This document shows positions 1-6,229 of a stretch of 10,758 bases of DNA, one piece after another. The notes beneath the pieces were generated by a model. The model did no database searches and was not told the origin of the DNA. It worked only from the letters and a program-made list of their open reading frames with translations. Positions within the stretch are counted from its first letter, which is position 1. Every line of letters begins with the position of its first letter. Source of the DNA: Thermoplasmata archaeon (GTDB lineage: Archaea > Thermoplasmatota > E2 > DHVEG-1); assembly GCA_003651045.1 (NCBI GenBank), contig QMTJ01000019.1, positions 1-10,758 of the forward strand, read 5' to 3'. The translations under genes were made by a program, and so were the position numbers.

Positions 1-23
1 ACTATACATACTTTTCTTGACAC
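1..23 (-). CDS. Possible 5' end of an unidentified gene (partial)
   Basis: Only the first seven complete codons would lie in the window. On the minus strand a GTG at 23-21 is preceded, six bases upstream, by GAGGTG (35-30), a reasonable Shine-Dalgarno site. It opens a frame reading M-S-R-K-V-C-I and then GTx (Val), running off the left edge. Such a start would suit proteins beginning with a beta strand, for example thiolases that often start like MSRKVAIVG, and a thiolase downstream of an acyl-CoA synthetase would make metabolic sense. That identity is a guess from seven residues. The bases between this start and the synthetase stop (24-157) are AT-rich with no other gene visible. Confidence 0.3.
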
Positions 24-157
24 GTCTAACACCTCTTCGACATGAGACGAAAAAATATTTTACCCTTCTATCTCATTGATTAGATGTAATGAATAGTTAA
101 TTAAAAAATGTTATCGTTTATCGCCGTACTCTTTCCATTGTTTTTAAAATCAATTTT

Positions 158-2095
158 TTAAACAGCGTTTTCTATTTCTTTAATAGCCCTAGGGTTCTCG
201 ATAGATGAAAGATCACTTATTTCTTCACCGAGAAACGTTGCTTTTATCACCCTTCTAACAATCTTTGCAGAACGTGTCTTCGGTAGATCTCTAACGAATT
301 TTACATCCCGTGGTTTTAAAGTTTTACCCATAACCTTTACAACTTGATTTTTCAGCTCTTCTCTCAGTTTTTCATCTGGTTTATATCCTGGTTTAAGAAC
401 AACAAAACTAACGATATCCTCACCTTTGATTTCATCAGGTACACCAATAGTTGCTGCTTCAGAAACCGCAGGGTGTTCAATGAGTGCTGCTTCTATCTCA
501 GCAGGACCAGTTCGTCTACCTGCTACTTTGATAGTGTCATCACTACGTCCATGAAGGAACCAAAAACCATCTTCATCAATACTAGCCCAGTCACCATGGT
601 ACCAGATACCTGGCCATCTGGACCAATAGGTTTCAAGATACCTCTCAGGTTCATTCCAGAAACCACGAGTCATAGAAGGAGCAGGTTTCTTAGCTACAAG
701 ATGCCCCATCTGGCCACGTACAGGTTTACCCTCGTCATCAAAAACATCAATATCCATACCAAGACCTGGACCACGTAGTGTACACGGTTTAAGCTCAGTA
801 ATGGGTAGAGGTGAAAGGAAACAACCTACGATTTCAGTTCCACCTGATATATTAATTATAGGTATTTTCCTTCTCCCAACTTTTTCAAAAAACCAGTTCC
901 ATGAATCAGGATCCCATGGTTCACCAGTAGAACCTAACAGCTTTAGAGAACTGAGATCATGTTTTTCTACCCATTCCTCACCATATCTCATCAGCAGACG
1001 GATAGCTGTTGGTGAAATACCGAGTTGTGTAATCCTATGTTTCTCAATTAGCTTCCAGAGTTTATCAGGCTGTGGGTAGTTAGGTGCTCCTTCATAGATA
1101 ACAATGGCACCAGCGAATGTGTGAACACCTATAATCATCCATGGTCCCATCATCCAACCGATATCAGTGAGCCAGAAAAACACATCGTTTTCTTTAACAT
1201 CGAAATAATATCTTAGTTCTTTTGCTATTTGAGCAAGAGCACCACCATGTGTATGAACAGTACCCTTAGGTTTACCTGTTGTTCCAGAGGAGAATATTAT
1301 CATCGCATAATCCTCAGAGTCCATCTGTTCTGTTTCGTATTCATCAGATTGATTATTTACTAACTCAGTCCACCAGATATCCCGGTTTTTTTCCCAGGGG
1401 ATATCGATTCCTAGTCTCTTATAAACTATAACATGTTTTAGGCTTTTAACAACCTCAGCAGCCTTGTCTGCTTCTTTTTTAATTTCAACAGTTTTTCCAC
1501 GTCTTATCGTCCCATCTGCAGTTAGAAGAACCTTTGCCTCTGCAATATCCAAACGTGATGCAAGAGCATGTCCTCCAAAACCTGAAAAGATTGGTATAGC
1601 GATTGCACCAGTTTTAAGTACCGCTAAAAAACCTATTACTATCTCTGGTATCATTGGCATGTATATACCAATACGGTCTCCTCTTTTTACACCAAGTTGT
1701 TTTAAAGCATTTGCAAACTTGTTAACCTCTCTATATAGTTCATAGTATGTTAATTTTCTATTATCTCCTTTTTCATTCTCCCAAATTATTGCTATATTAT
1801 TTTTTTTATCGGATTCAGCATGTCTATCAAGTGTATTATGCACTATGTTGATTTTTCCATTGATAAACCATTTAGTCCATTGTATTCCTTCCGAATCATC
1901 ATAAACCTTTGTGTATGGTTGATACCATTCAACATCTAAATCCTTCATTATGGCATCCCAAAACCATTCAATATTCTCTGTTGATTTTTTGATTAGTTCA
2001 TCATAGTTTTTTATGTTATGTTTTTTCATAAAACGTGTTATGTTTGCGTTTTCGATATATTCTTTAGATGGTTTCCATACAATTTCGTTTTTCAT
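158..2095 (-). CDS. AMP-forming acyl-CoA synthetase (acetyl-CoA synthetase family)
   Basis: This cytoplasmic enzyme activates a carboxylic acid with ATP to an acyl-adenylate and transfers it to CoA. At 645 residues it has the full length of the Acs family. The N-terminal ACAS_N region (roughly 1-100) is followed by the adenylation domain with the phosphate loop SSGTTGKPKG at 269-278, the YHGDWA motif, and the C-terminal lid ending in PKTRSAKIVRR, where K611 matches the catalytic lysine; the usual SGK is SAK. The segment equivalent to the acetate-specific WWQTE motif reads SGGTE (417-421), so the acetate-pocket Trp is replaced by G418. In this family a Gly there goes with larger acyl substrates. 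The ATG start is fixed by GAGGGAG (2107-2101) five bases upstream. It is transcribed divergently from the ferredoxin. The family is certain; the substrate is unknown and probably not acetate. Confidence 0.93.
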   Translation of the reverse strand: MKNEIVWKPSKEYIENANITRFMKKHNIKNYDELIKKSTENIEWFWDAIMKDLDVEWYQPYTKVYDDSEGIQWTKWFINGKINIVHNTLDRHAESDKKNNIAIIWENEKGDNRKLTYYELYREVNKFANALKQLGVKRGDRIGIYMPMIPEIVIGFLAVLKTGAIAIPIFSGFGGHALASRLDIAEAKVLLTADGTIRRGKTVEIKKEADKAAEVVKSLKHVIVYKRLGIDIPWEKNRDIWWTELVNNQSDEYETEQMDSEDYAMIIFSSGTTGKPKGTVHTHGGALAQIAKELRYYFDVKENDVFFWLTDIGWMMGPWMIIGVHTFAGAIVIYEGAPNYPQPDKLWKLIEKHRITQLGISPTAIRLLMRYGEEWVEKHDLSSLKLLGSTGEPWDPDSWNWFFEKVGRRKIPIINISGGTEIVGCFLSPLPITELKPCTLRGPGLGMDIDVFDDEGKPVRGQMGHLVAKKPAPSMTRGFWNEPERYLETYWSRWPGIWYHGDWASIDEDGFWFLHGRSDDTIKVAGRRTGPAEIEAALIEHPAVSEAATIGVPDEIKGEDIVSFVVLKPGYKPDEKLREELKNQVVKVMGKTLKPRDVKFVRDLPKTRSAKIVRRVIKATFLGEEISDLSSIENPRAIKEIENAV

Positions 2096-2128
2096 TCTGC
2101 CTCCCTCATTTTGTTAGGTGGTTCCCTT

Positions 2129-2143
2129 TATAGATATACTATA
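2129..2143 (-). promoter_or_regulatory. Putative TATA box region of the acyl-CoA synthetase gene
   Basis: An AT-only stretch with an internal inverted repeat (TATAG, five bases, CTATA) lies 34-48 bases upstream of the synthetase ATG. If it is the archaeal TATA box, transcription would start near 2110, giving a short leader that just includes the GAGGGAG ribosome site. Position and composition are the only support. Confidence 0.3.
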
Positions 2144-2149
2144 TTGAGG

Positions 2150-2171
2150 TTACAAAACTATATTTTTGTAA
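2150..2171. repeat. Perfect 8-bp inverted repeat, candidate operator
   Basis: TTACAAAA (2150-2157) and TTTTGTAA (2164-2171) are exact reverse complements separated by six bases. The repeat sits in the divergent region just upstream of the putative TATA box of the synthetase gene. That is where an archaeal regulator could control that gene or both divergent genes. No coding frame explains it. Confidence 0.5.
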
Positions 2172-2207
2172 GTGTAATCCTTTACTAAATGTTTTTGTTT
2201 TCATAAA

Positions 2208-2228
2208 TATTTTAGAAACCCTAAAATA
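2208..2228. repeat. Perfect 8-bp inverted repeat upstream of the ferredoxin gene
   Basis: TATTTTAG (2208-2215) and CTAAAATA (2221-2228) are exact reverse complements around a five-base AAACC spacer. The repeat overlaps or follows the best TATA-like sequence for the ferredoxin gene (CATAAATATTTT, about 2202-2213), so a bound dimer would cover the promoter. It differs in sequence from the repeat at 2150-2171, which suggests a different regulator. Confidence 0.5.
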
Positions 2229-2276
2229 GTAATATTTGTTTATTGGTTTCTAATTTAAAAGGGGGTTTTTTGAAGA

Positions 2277-2486
2277 ATGAAAAAAGAATTCCAGGAAGGA
2301 GATATAAAGATAACAGTTGATTACGATAAATGTACAGGGTCTGGAGAATGTGTAACTGCTTGTCCTGTGGATCTTTATGAGGTTGTTGATGGGAAAGCAG
2401 TTGTAAAAAATGTTGGTGAATGTATCGAGTGTTGTGCTTGTGTAAGCGCTTGTCCGAATGACGCGATAGAGCATAGTTCCTGTTAG
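2277..2486 (+). CDS. Small ferredoxin with two cluster-binding motifs, one lacking a cysteine
   Basis: This 69-residue cytoplasmic electron carrier is of the bacterial two-cluster ferredoxin type. The C-terminal motif is complete (C49, C52, C55 and C59 followed by Pro, with an extra C53). The N-terminal motif is CTGSGECVTACP, with C19, C25 and C29 but Ser22 where the second cysteine normally stands. Clusters with a non-Cys residue at this position are known as [3Fe-4S] or as [4Fe-4S] with an alternative ligand, so one such labile cluster is expected. A further Cys is the last residue (C69). A GGGGG tract (2261-2265) is a weak ribosome site for the ATG. The gene is separated from perR by a terminator and so is probably its own transcript. 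Its partner enzyme is not shown by the context; an oxidoreductase elsewhere is likely. Confidence 0.93.
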   Translation: MKKEFQEGDIKITVDYDKCTGSGECVTACPVDLYEVVDGKAVVKNVGECIECCACVSACPNDAIEHSSC

Positions 2487-2494
2487 AGCTATCA

Positions 2495-2532
2495 TTTTTT
2501 TCCTTTATTTGTTCTATTTTTCTATATTTTTT
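2495..2532 (+). terminator. T-rich terminator after the ferredoxin gene
   Basis: Starting nine bases after the ferredoxin stop, the coding strand carries a series of T runs (T7 at 2495-2501, then further runs ending with T6 at 2527-2532) with no GC hairpin. Clustered U tracts of this kind are the usual intrinsic termination signal in archaea. Confidence 0.55.
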
Positions 2533-2611
2533 AGTTAACATGTTTAGGGTTATAAGAAATATAGGGTTTTTTGTTAGGTGATGTTGATGTTTGGTTTTTT
2601 ATCAAAAACTT

Positions 2612-2670
2612 TAAGTACCTACTTTGTATTTTATGTTAAATTGTAATAAGTACAAATTAGTAATAATTAC
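2612..2670 (+). promoter_or_regulatory. perR promoter/operator region with PerR-box-like palindrome
   Basis: Three inverted repeats are stacked directly upstream of perR: AAGTA-CC-TACTT (2613-2624), TTGTA-N5-TACAA (2641-2655), and GTAATAATTAC (2660-2670), an 11-bp palindrome with a central base. The heptamer TAAGTAC occurs twice, 35 bp apart (2612-2618 and 2647-2653). The last palindrome, with flanks, closely resembles the bacterial Per box TTATAATNATTATAA and ends six bases before the ATG. A TATA-like stretch, TATTTTATGTTAAA (2627-2640), would place the transcript start at about 2659, so the palindromes would straddle it. Autoregulation by PerR is the natural inference. No Shine-Dalgarno site precedes perR, so a leaderless or very short-leader mRNA is likely. 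Confidence 0.5.
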
Positions 2671-2676
2671 ACTATA

Positions 2677-3102
2677 ATGGTGGATTGCTTGGAAAAATAC
2701 GTAAAAATCCTAAAAGAAAACAACATAAAAATAACATCTCCAAGACTAGTAATACTCAAATATCTAAGTGAAAACTTATCCCATCCCACAGCAGATCAAA
2801 TTTATACTGATCTAAAAACAAACAATCCATCGTTATCAAAAACAACGGTCTACAACTCACTTGAAACACTAGAACAACATGGTATAATTCAATCAATAAC
2901 AATATCAGGATCAGAACTACATTACGACTTAAATCGTGGAATGCATCATCATTTCTACTGCAAAAAATGCGGAAGAATATATGATATACCCTTATCTTGT
3001 CCAAATATTGAAAAAATGTCAAACTATGGTCATAAAATCGAAGAAGTACACGGTTACATAAAAGGAATATGTAAAGAATGTCTAAAAAAAGGGAGAATCT
3101 AA
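2677..3102 (+). CDS. perR: PerR-type peroxide-sensing repressor (Fur family)
   Basis: This 141-residue DNA-binding regulator of the Fur superfamily has an N-terminal winged helix (about 1-80, with the recognition-helix segment SLSKTTVYNSLETL) and a C-terminal dimerisation/metal domain. All five residues that bind the regulatory Fe/Mn in Bacillus subtilis PerR are present, shifted by one: H36, D84, H90, H92 and D103. D84 is the Asp that marks PerR rather than Fur. The structural Zn site is complete as C95/C98 and C132/C135. In PerR, peroxide oxidises the iron-bound His and releases DNA. It heads an operon of peroxide, superoxide and O2-reducing enzymes, with only three bases to the next gene, and palindromic sites lie at its own start. 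PerR is therefore a much better reading than an iron-uptake Fur. Confidence 0.9.
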   Translation: MVDCLEKYVKILKENNIKITSPRLVILKYLSENLSHPTADQIYTDLKTNNPSLSKTTVYNSLETLEQHGIIQSITISGSELHYDLNRGMHHHFYCKKCGRIYDIPLSCPNIEKMSNYGHKIEEVHGYIKGICKECLKKGRI

Positions 3103-3105
3103 AAA

Positions 3106-3801
3106 ATGAACCTCAACGCTTTACATAAAATCTCATATGGACTCTACGTGGTTTGTTCAAAAAATGGTGATAAAAAAAACGGGCAAATCGCAAACACAGT
3201 ATTCCAAGTTACATCAGAACCACAAACAATTGCAGTCAGTATTAATAAACAAAACCTTACACATGAATATATTGATAAAAGCAAGGTTTTCACAGTCTCT
3301 ATCCTATCAGCAGAAACACCCATGAAACTCATAGGAAATTTTGGATTCAAAAGCGGTAGAGACATCGATAAATTCCAAAACGTTAAATTTAAACTCAGTA
3401 AACATAGCGTTCCATTAATACTTGATTATACTATTGCCTATTTTGAGGCAGAGGTAATTAATAAAATAGATGTTGGTACTCATACTATTTTTGTTGGCAA
3501 GGTAGTTGATGCTGAGGTATTATCTGATGATAAACCTATGACATATGAATATTATCATCAGGTTAAAGGTGGTTTTTCACCAAAGACTGCACCTACTTAT
3601 AGCAGTATGGTTGATAAACCAAAAAATAAGGAGGAAAAAAAGATGGAGAAATATGTTTGTGATGTATGTGGATATGTATACGATCCTGAAAAAGGCGATC
3701 CTGATAACGGGATAGAGCCGGGTACTGCTTTTGAAGACCTCCCTGAGGACTGGGTTTGCCCTGTATGTGGCGCTGGTAAAGATCAATTTAGTAAGGAGTG
3801 A
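3106..3801 (+). CDS. hrb: Flavin reductase-rubredoxin fusion (high-molecular-weight rubredoxin)
   Basis: This cytoplasmic electron-transfer protein has an FMN-binding flavin reductase-like domain (residues about 1-155), a charged linker, and a rubredoxin domain (180-231) with CDVCGY and CPVCG supplying the Fe(Cys)4 ligands. In acetogens the same architecture (Hrb) passes electrons from NAD(P)H to flavodiiron proteins. Here fprA follows after six bases, which strongly supports that role; the reductant in an archaeon could instead be F420H2. The ATG is preceded by GGGAG (3091-3095) inside the end of perR. The rubredoxin domain begins at an in-frame ATG (3643) with its own AAGGAGG, so free rubredoxin may also be made. 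Base skew changes within the gene near 3420, from C-rich to G-rich on the coding strand, hinting at a mosaic origin. Confidence 0.9.
   Translation: MNLNALHKISYGLYVVCSKNGDKKNGQIANTVFQVTSEPQTIAVSINKQNLTHEYIDKSKVFTVSILSAETPMKLIGNFGFKSGRDIDKFQNVKFKLSKHSVPLILDYTIAYFEAEVINKIDVGTHTIFVGKVVDAEVLSDDKPMTYEYYHQVKGGFSPKTAPTYSSMVDKPKNKEEKKMEKYVCDVCGYVYDPEKGDPDNGIEPGTAFEDLPEDWVCPVCGAGKDQFSKE
3628..3645 (+). promoter_or_regulatory. Internal ribosome-binding site and in-frame ATG before the rubredoxin domain
   Basis: Inside hrb, AAGGAGG (3628-3634) stands eight bases before an in-frame ATG at 3643 (codon 180), exactly where the rubredoxin domain begins. The 16-base run from AAGGAGG through the following A tract and GA is identical to that before the ferritin remnant (5000-5015). 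Translation from here would give a 52-residue rubredoxin of normal length. Confidence 0.6.
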
Positions 3802-3807
3802 AAAAAA

Positions 3808-4986
3808 TTGAATAAAGTTGAGATAAAACCCGATATTTATTGGGTAGGCGGTATTGACTGGGATATTCGTAATTTCCATGGCTATAGTACAAACCGTGGC
3901 ACAACATATAATGCATATTTAATAATAGATAAAAAAATAACATTAGTAGACACTGTTAAACACTACCTTTACGATGAAATGATGGATCGAATTAAAGCAG
4001 TCATTGATCCTTCAAAAATTGATTATATAGTTAGCAATCATGTTGAAATGGATCATTCTGGTTCTCTACCCAGACTTCTTGAAATTGTTAAGAATGCAAA
4101 AGTAATAACATCAACCCGTGGAGAAAAAGGACTACTTAGGCATTATAAAAAAAATCTAAATTTAAAAGTAGTAGAATCTGGTGACACCATTAGTATCGGT
4201 AAAAGAACACTTCATTTTGTTCATATTCCCATGGTTCATTGGCCTGACTCTATGGTAACTTACATTCCATCTGATAAACTATTACTTCCAAATGATGCAT
4301 TTGGACAACATATTGCTAGTTCAGAACGTTTTGATGACGAAATAGAATGGGGAATACTAAAGGAGGAGGCGGCGAAATATTATGCAAACATTGTAATGCC
4401 TTTCGGGGATCAAGTAAAAAAAGCTCTTGATGTTGTTTCTACCTTAGAGATTGACATGATTGCTCCTGGCCATGGAATAATCTGGCGTTCACATATACCT
4501 GAGATTCTTAAGGAATACAAAAGATGGGCGAATTATGAATCCACGGGACGTGCTGTAATCATTTATGACTCTATGTGGGGTTCAACTGAGAAAATAGCAA
4601 AAAAACTAGCTGAGGGAATAGCTGAAGTAGGGATACCTGTGAACATAAGGAATCTTAAAACATGTCACATTTCTGATGTTATAACTGATGTACAGGATTC
4701 AAAGCTGGTTTTGATAGGATCCCCTACTCTTAACAATGGCATGTTACCATCTGTTGGAGGATTTTTGACATATCTCAAAGGACTTAAACCTAGAAACCGT
4801 GTAGGTTTTGTCTTTGGATCATATGGATGGGGTGGTCAGGCTGTTAAGGAGATACAAAAAATCCTTGAAAGCTTGTCTTGGGATTTACCTTTCGATAGTG
4901 TTAATATAAACTATATACCAGATGAAGACGAGTTAAATAATTTAAAAAATATTGGAAATAAGTTAGGAGAGTATATAAAGAAGTAA
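3808..4986 (+). CDS. fprA: Flavodiiron protein (O2/NO reductase)
   Basis: This 392-residue cytoplasmic enzyme reduces O2 to water and/or NO to N2O at a non-haem di-iron site. The metallo-beta-lactamase-like domain (1-245) carries every iron ligand: H78-x-E80-x-D82-H83, H144 in HWPDS, D163 in NDAFGQH and H222 in APGHG. The flavodoxin domain (about 248-392) has the FMN phosphate loop SMWGST (255-260) and the GSYGWGG loop. Methanogen FprA enzymes take electrons from F420H2 and acetogen ones from Hrb/rubredoxin. The adjacent hrb gene favours rubredoxin, but F420H2 cannot be excluded. The start is TTG at 3808, chosen because AAGGAGTGA, overlapping the hrb stop, lies six bases upstream and the next Met is far inside the domain. 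Translational coupling with hrb is likely. Confidence 0.96.
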   Translation: MNKVEIKPDIYWVGGIDWDIRNFHGYSTNRGTTYNAYLIIDKKITLVDTVKHYLYDEMMDRIKAVIDPSKIDYIVSNHVEMDHSGSLPRLLEIVKNAKVITSTRGEKGLLRHYKKNLNLKVVESGDTISIGKRTLHFVHIPMVHWPDSMVTYIPSDKLLLPNDAFGQHIASSERFDDEIEWGILKEEAAKYYANIVMPFGDQVKKALDVVSTLEIDMIAPGHGIIWRSHIPEILKEYKRWANYESTGRAVIIYDSMWGSTEKIAKKLAEGIAEVGIPVNIRNLKTCHISDVITDVQDSKLVLIGSPTLNNGMLPSVGGFLTYLKGLKPRNRVGFVFGSYGWGGQAVKEIQKILESLSWDLPFDSVNINYIPDEDELNNLKNIGNKLGEYIKK

Positions 4987-5016
4987 GATGCGTGTAAAAA
5001 AGGAGGAAAAAAAGAA

Positions 5017-5172
5017 ATGTTGAAACCGAAAATAGAAAAAGCAATTAATAAACAGATAAACGCAGAACTCTGGTCTGCATACGAGAGTATTTACACCTCC
5101 TGCAGATTTACCCATGTACAGTCAGGGGGTAAACGCATAACTTTATTTCCTTATCTGTTAGAAAATTTGTGA
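5017..5172 (+). pseudogene. Ferritin remnant, 51-codon open frame
   Basis: The 51 residues start like a ferritin helix A (KAINKQINAELWSAY, compare the usual INAELYSAY). After a short unrelated stretch comes SGGKRITLFP, which resembles the RGGRVTLKPI loop that follows helix B. A stop then ends the frame, whereas ferritins have about 165 residues. The simplest reading is an internal deletion of some 40 residues plus loss of helices C and D. Most ferroxidase ligands (ExxH of helix B and the later Glu and Gln) are absent, so iron storage is not possible. The ribosome site AAGGAGG (5000-5006) is excellent and there is no stop inside, so the fragment may still be translated. It lies 30 bases after fprA and 17 before the PAS gene. 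The match rests on short motifs; a new microprotein is the alternative. Confidence 0.55.
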
Positions 5173-5189
5173 CTGGAGGTTAAAAAAAA

Positions 5190-5594
5190 ATGATTGGAGA
5201 AATACCAAAGGATATGATTGATGCTGTTCTTGAAACAATACCTATAGAGTTTTCACTTCTTGATAAAAACGATAATGTACTTGGTTGGAATAAACATGAA
5301 ACCCGTATATTCAGAAGACCAAAGGGTGTAATTGGTAGAAACGTCCGTAAATGTCATCCTAAAAAAAGCCTTGATAAAGTGGAGAAAATTTTAAGTGAAA
5401 TGAAAGAAGGCAGACGAGATAAAGCTACATTCTGGATTGATCTCCCACTGGGTGAACAGGGAGAAAAACACAAAGTATTGATTCAATATTTTGCAGTACG
5501 AAATGAAAAAGGTGAATATCTTGGATGTCTTGAAGCATCACAAGATATCACTGATATTCAAAAAATAAGTGGGGAGAAAAGACTCCTTGATTAA
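5190..5594 (+). CDS. Stand-alone PAS domain protein (DUF438-type PAS)
   Basis: The 134 residues form essentially one PAS domain (about 8-128). Its style matches the C-terminal PAS part of DUF438 proteins: VLGWNKHETRIF, then IGRNVRKCHPKKS with the conserved C55-H56-P57, then KATFWIDL and a C-terminal LGCLEASQDIT. No output domain, transmembrane segment or second domain is present, so it is a soluble single-domain sensor or ligand carrier. C55/H56 could bind haem, iron or another redox group; that is inference. The ATG is placed by GGAGG (5175-5179) ten bases upstream, right after the ferritin-remnant stop. Its position between flavodiiron and rubrerythrin genes points to O2, NO or redox sensing, perhaps signalling by protein contact with PerR or the small wHTH protein encoded in the same operon. 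Confidence 0.85.
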   Translation: MIGEIPKDMIDAVLETIPIEFSLLDKNDNVLGWNKHETRIFRRPKGVIGRNVRKCHPKKSLDKVEKILSEMKEGRRDKATFWIDLPLGEQGEKHKVLIQYFAVRNEKGEYLGCLEASQDITDIQKISGEKRLLD

Positions 5595-5626
5595 AAAAAA
5601 TTTGAATTAGAGGTGAGAAGTAGATT

Positions 5627-6202
5627 ATGAAAAGTTTGAAAGGAACAAAAACCGAGAAAAACCTCCTCGCATCTTTTGCTGGGGAGTCACAAGCTAGAAA
5701 CCGTTACACTTTTTTCGCAAGTAAAGCAAAAAAAGAAGGCTATGAGCAGATAGCCGCGATATTCAGAGAGACTGCGGATAATGAAAAAGAACATGCTGAG
5801 ATTTTCTTTAAATATCTACAAGGTAGTGATGTAGAAATTACAGCGTCGTATCCCGCGGGAGTAATTGGTACAACTGAGGAAAACCTGCTTGCTGCTGCTG
5901 AGGGTGAGAAAATGGAATGGGGGACTTTGTATCCAGATTTCGCTGAGGTGGCAGATGAAGAAGGATTCCCTGAGATTGCTAGTAGTTTTAGAGAAATAGC
6001 TAAGGTAGAGGCGTATCATGAGCGTAGATACCGGAAGCTCTTGGAAAATGTGAAAAATAAACAAGTGTTTAAAAAGACTAAGGTTGTGAAATGGAAATGC
6101 CGTAACTGCGGGTATGTCCACGAGGGGGATGAGGCGCCGGAGATATGCCCAGCTTGTAAACATCCGCAGAGTTATTACGAGCTATGGGTTGAAAACTATT
6201 AA
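5627..6202 (+). CDS. rbr: Rubrerythrin (peroxide reductase)
   Basis: This 191-residue cytoplasmic peroxidase reduces H2O2 to water using electrons from rubredoxin. The four-helix ferritin-like domain (about 1-140) keeps the di-iron ligands: E20 in FAGESQARNRY, E53-x-x-H56, E94 and E97, and E128-x-x-H131. The C-terminal rubredoxin-like domain has C158, C161, C174 and C177. The length and residue set are those of classical rubrerythrin, and nothing is missing. GAGGTGA lies upstream of the ATG. It lies between the PAS and superoxide reductase genes with gaps of 32 and 27 bases, so all are probably one transcript under PerR. Functionally it consumes the peroxide made by the superoxide reductase encoded next to it, with Hrb or free rubredoxin as the likely electron donor. 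Confidence 0.97.
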   Translation: MKSLKGTKTEKNLLASFAGESQARNRYTFFASKAKKEGYEQIAAIFRETADNEKEHAEIFFKYLQGSDVEITASYPAGVIGTTEENLLAAAEGEKMEWGTLYPDFAEVADEEGFPEIASSFREIAKVEAYHERRYRKLLENVKNKQVFKKTKVVKWKCRNCGYVHEGDEAPEICPACKHPQSYYELWVENY

Positions 6203-6229
6203 AAAAATGTATATAAGAGGTGGAAGTAT

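Noticed and set aside
344..1745. Plus-strand open frames opposite the acyl-CoA synthetase gene
   Set aside because: They lie antisense to a fully conserved 645-residue enzyme, have no ribosome sites and show no protein-like pattern.
2221..2541. Minus-strand open frames over the ferredoxin gene
   Set aside because: Antisense to a clear ferredoxin with conserved cysteine motifs; low-complexity translation rich in His, Gln, Phe and Leu.
2594..2609. GTTTTT-TATC-AAAAAC inverted repeat
   Set aside because: A/T homopolymer arms arise easily in this composition, and it is set back from the perR start.
2581..2646. 21-codon hydrophobic frame (MLMFGFLSK...) with AGGTG next to its ATG
   Set aside because: The ribosome site has no spacer, the frame overlaps the perR promoter region and palindromes, and it has no recognisable family. 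Chance in AT-rich DNA is more likely.
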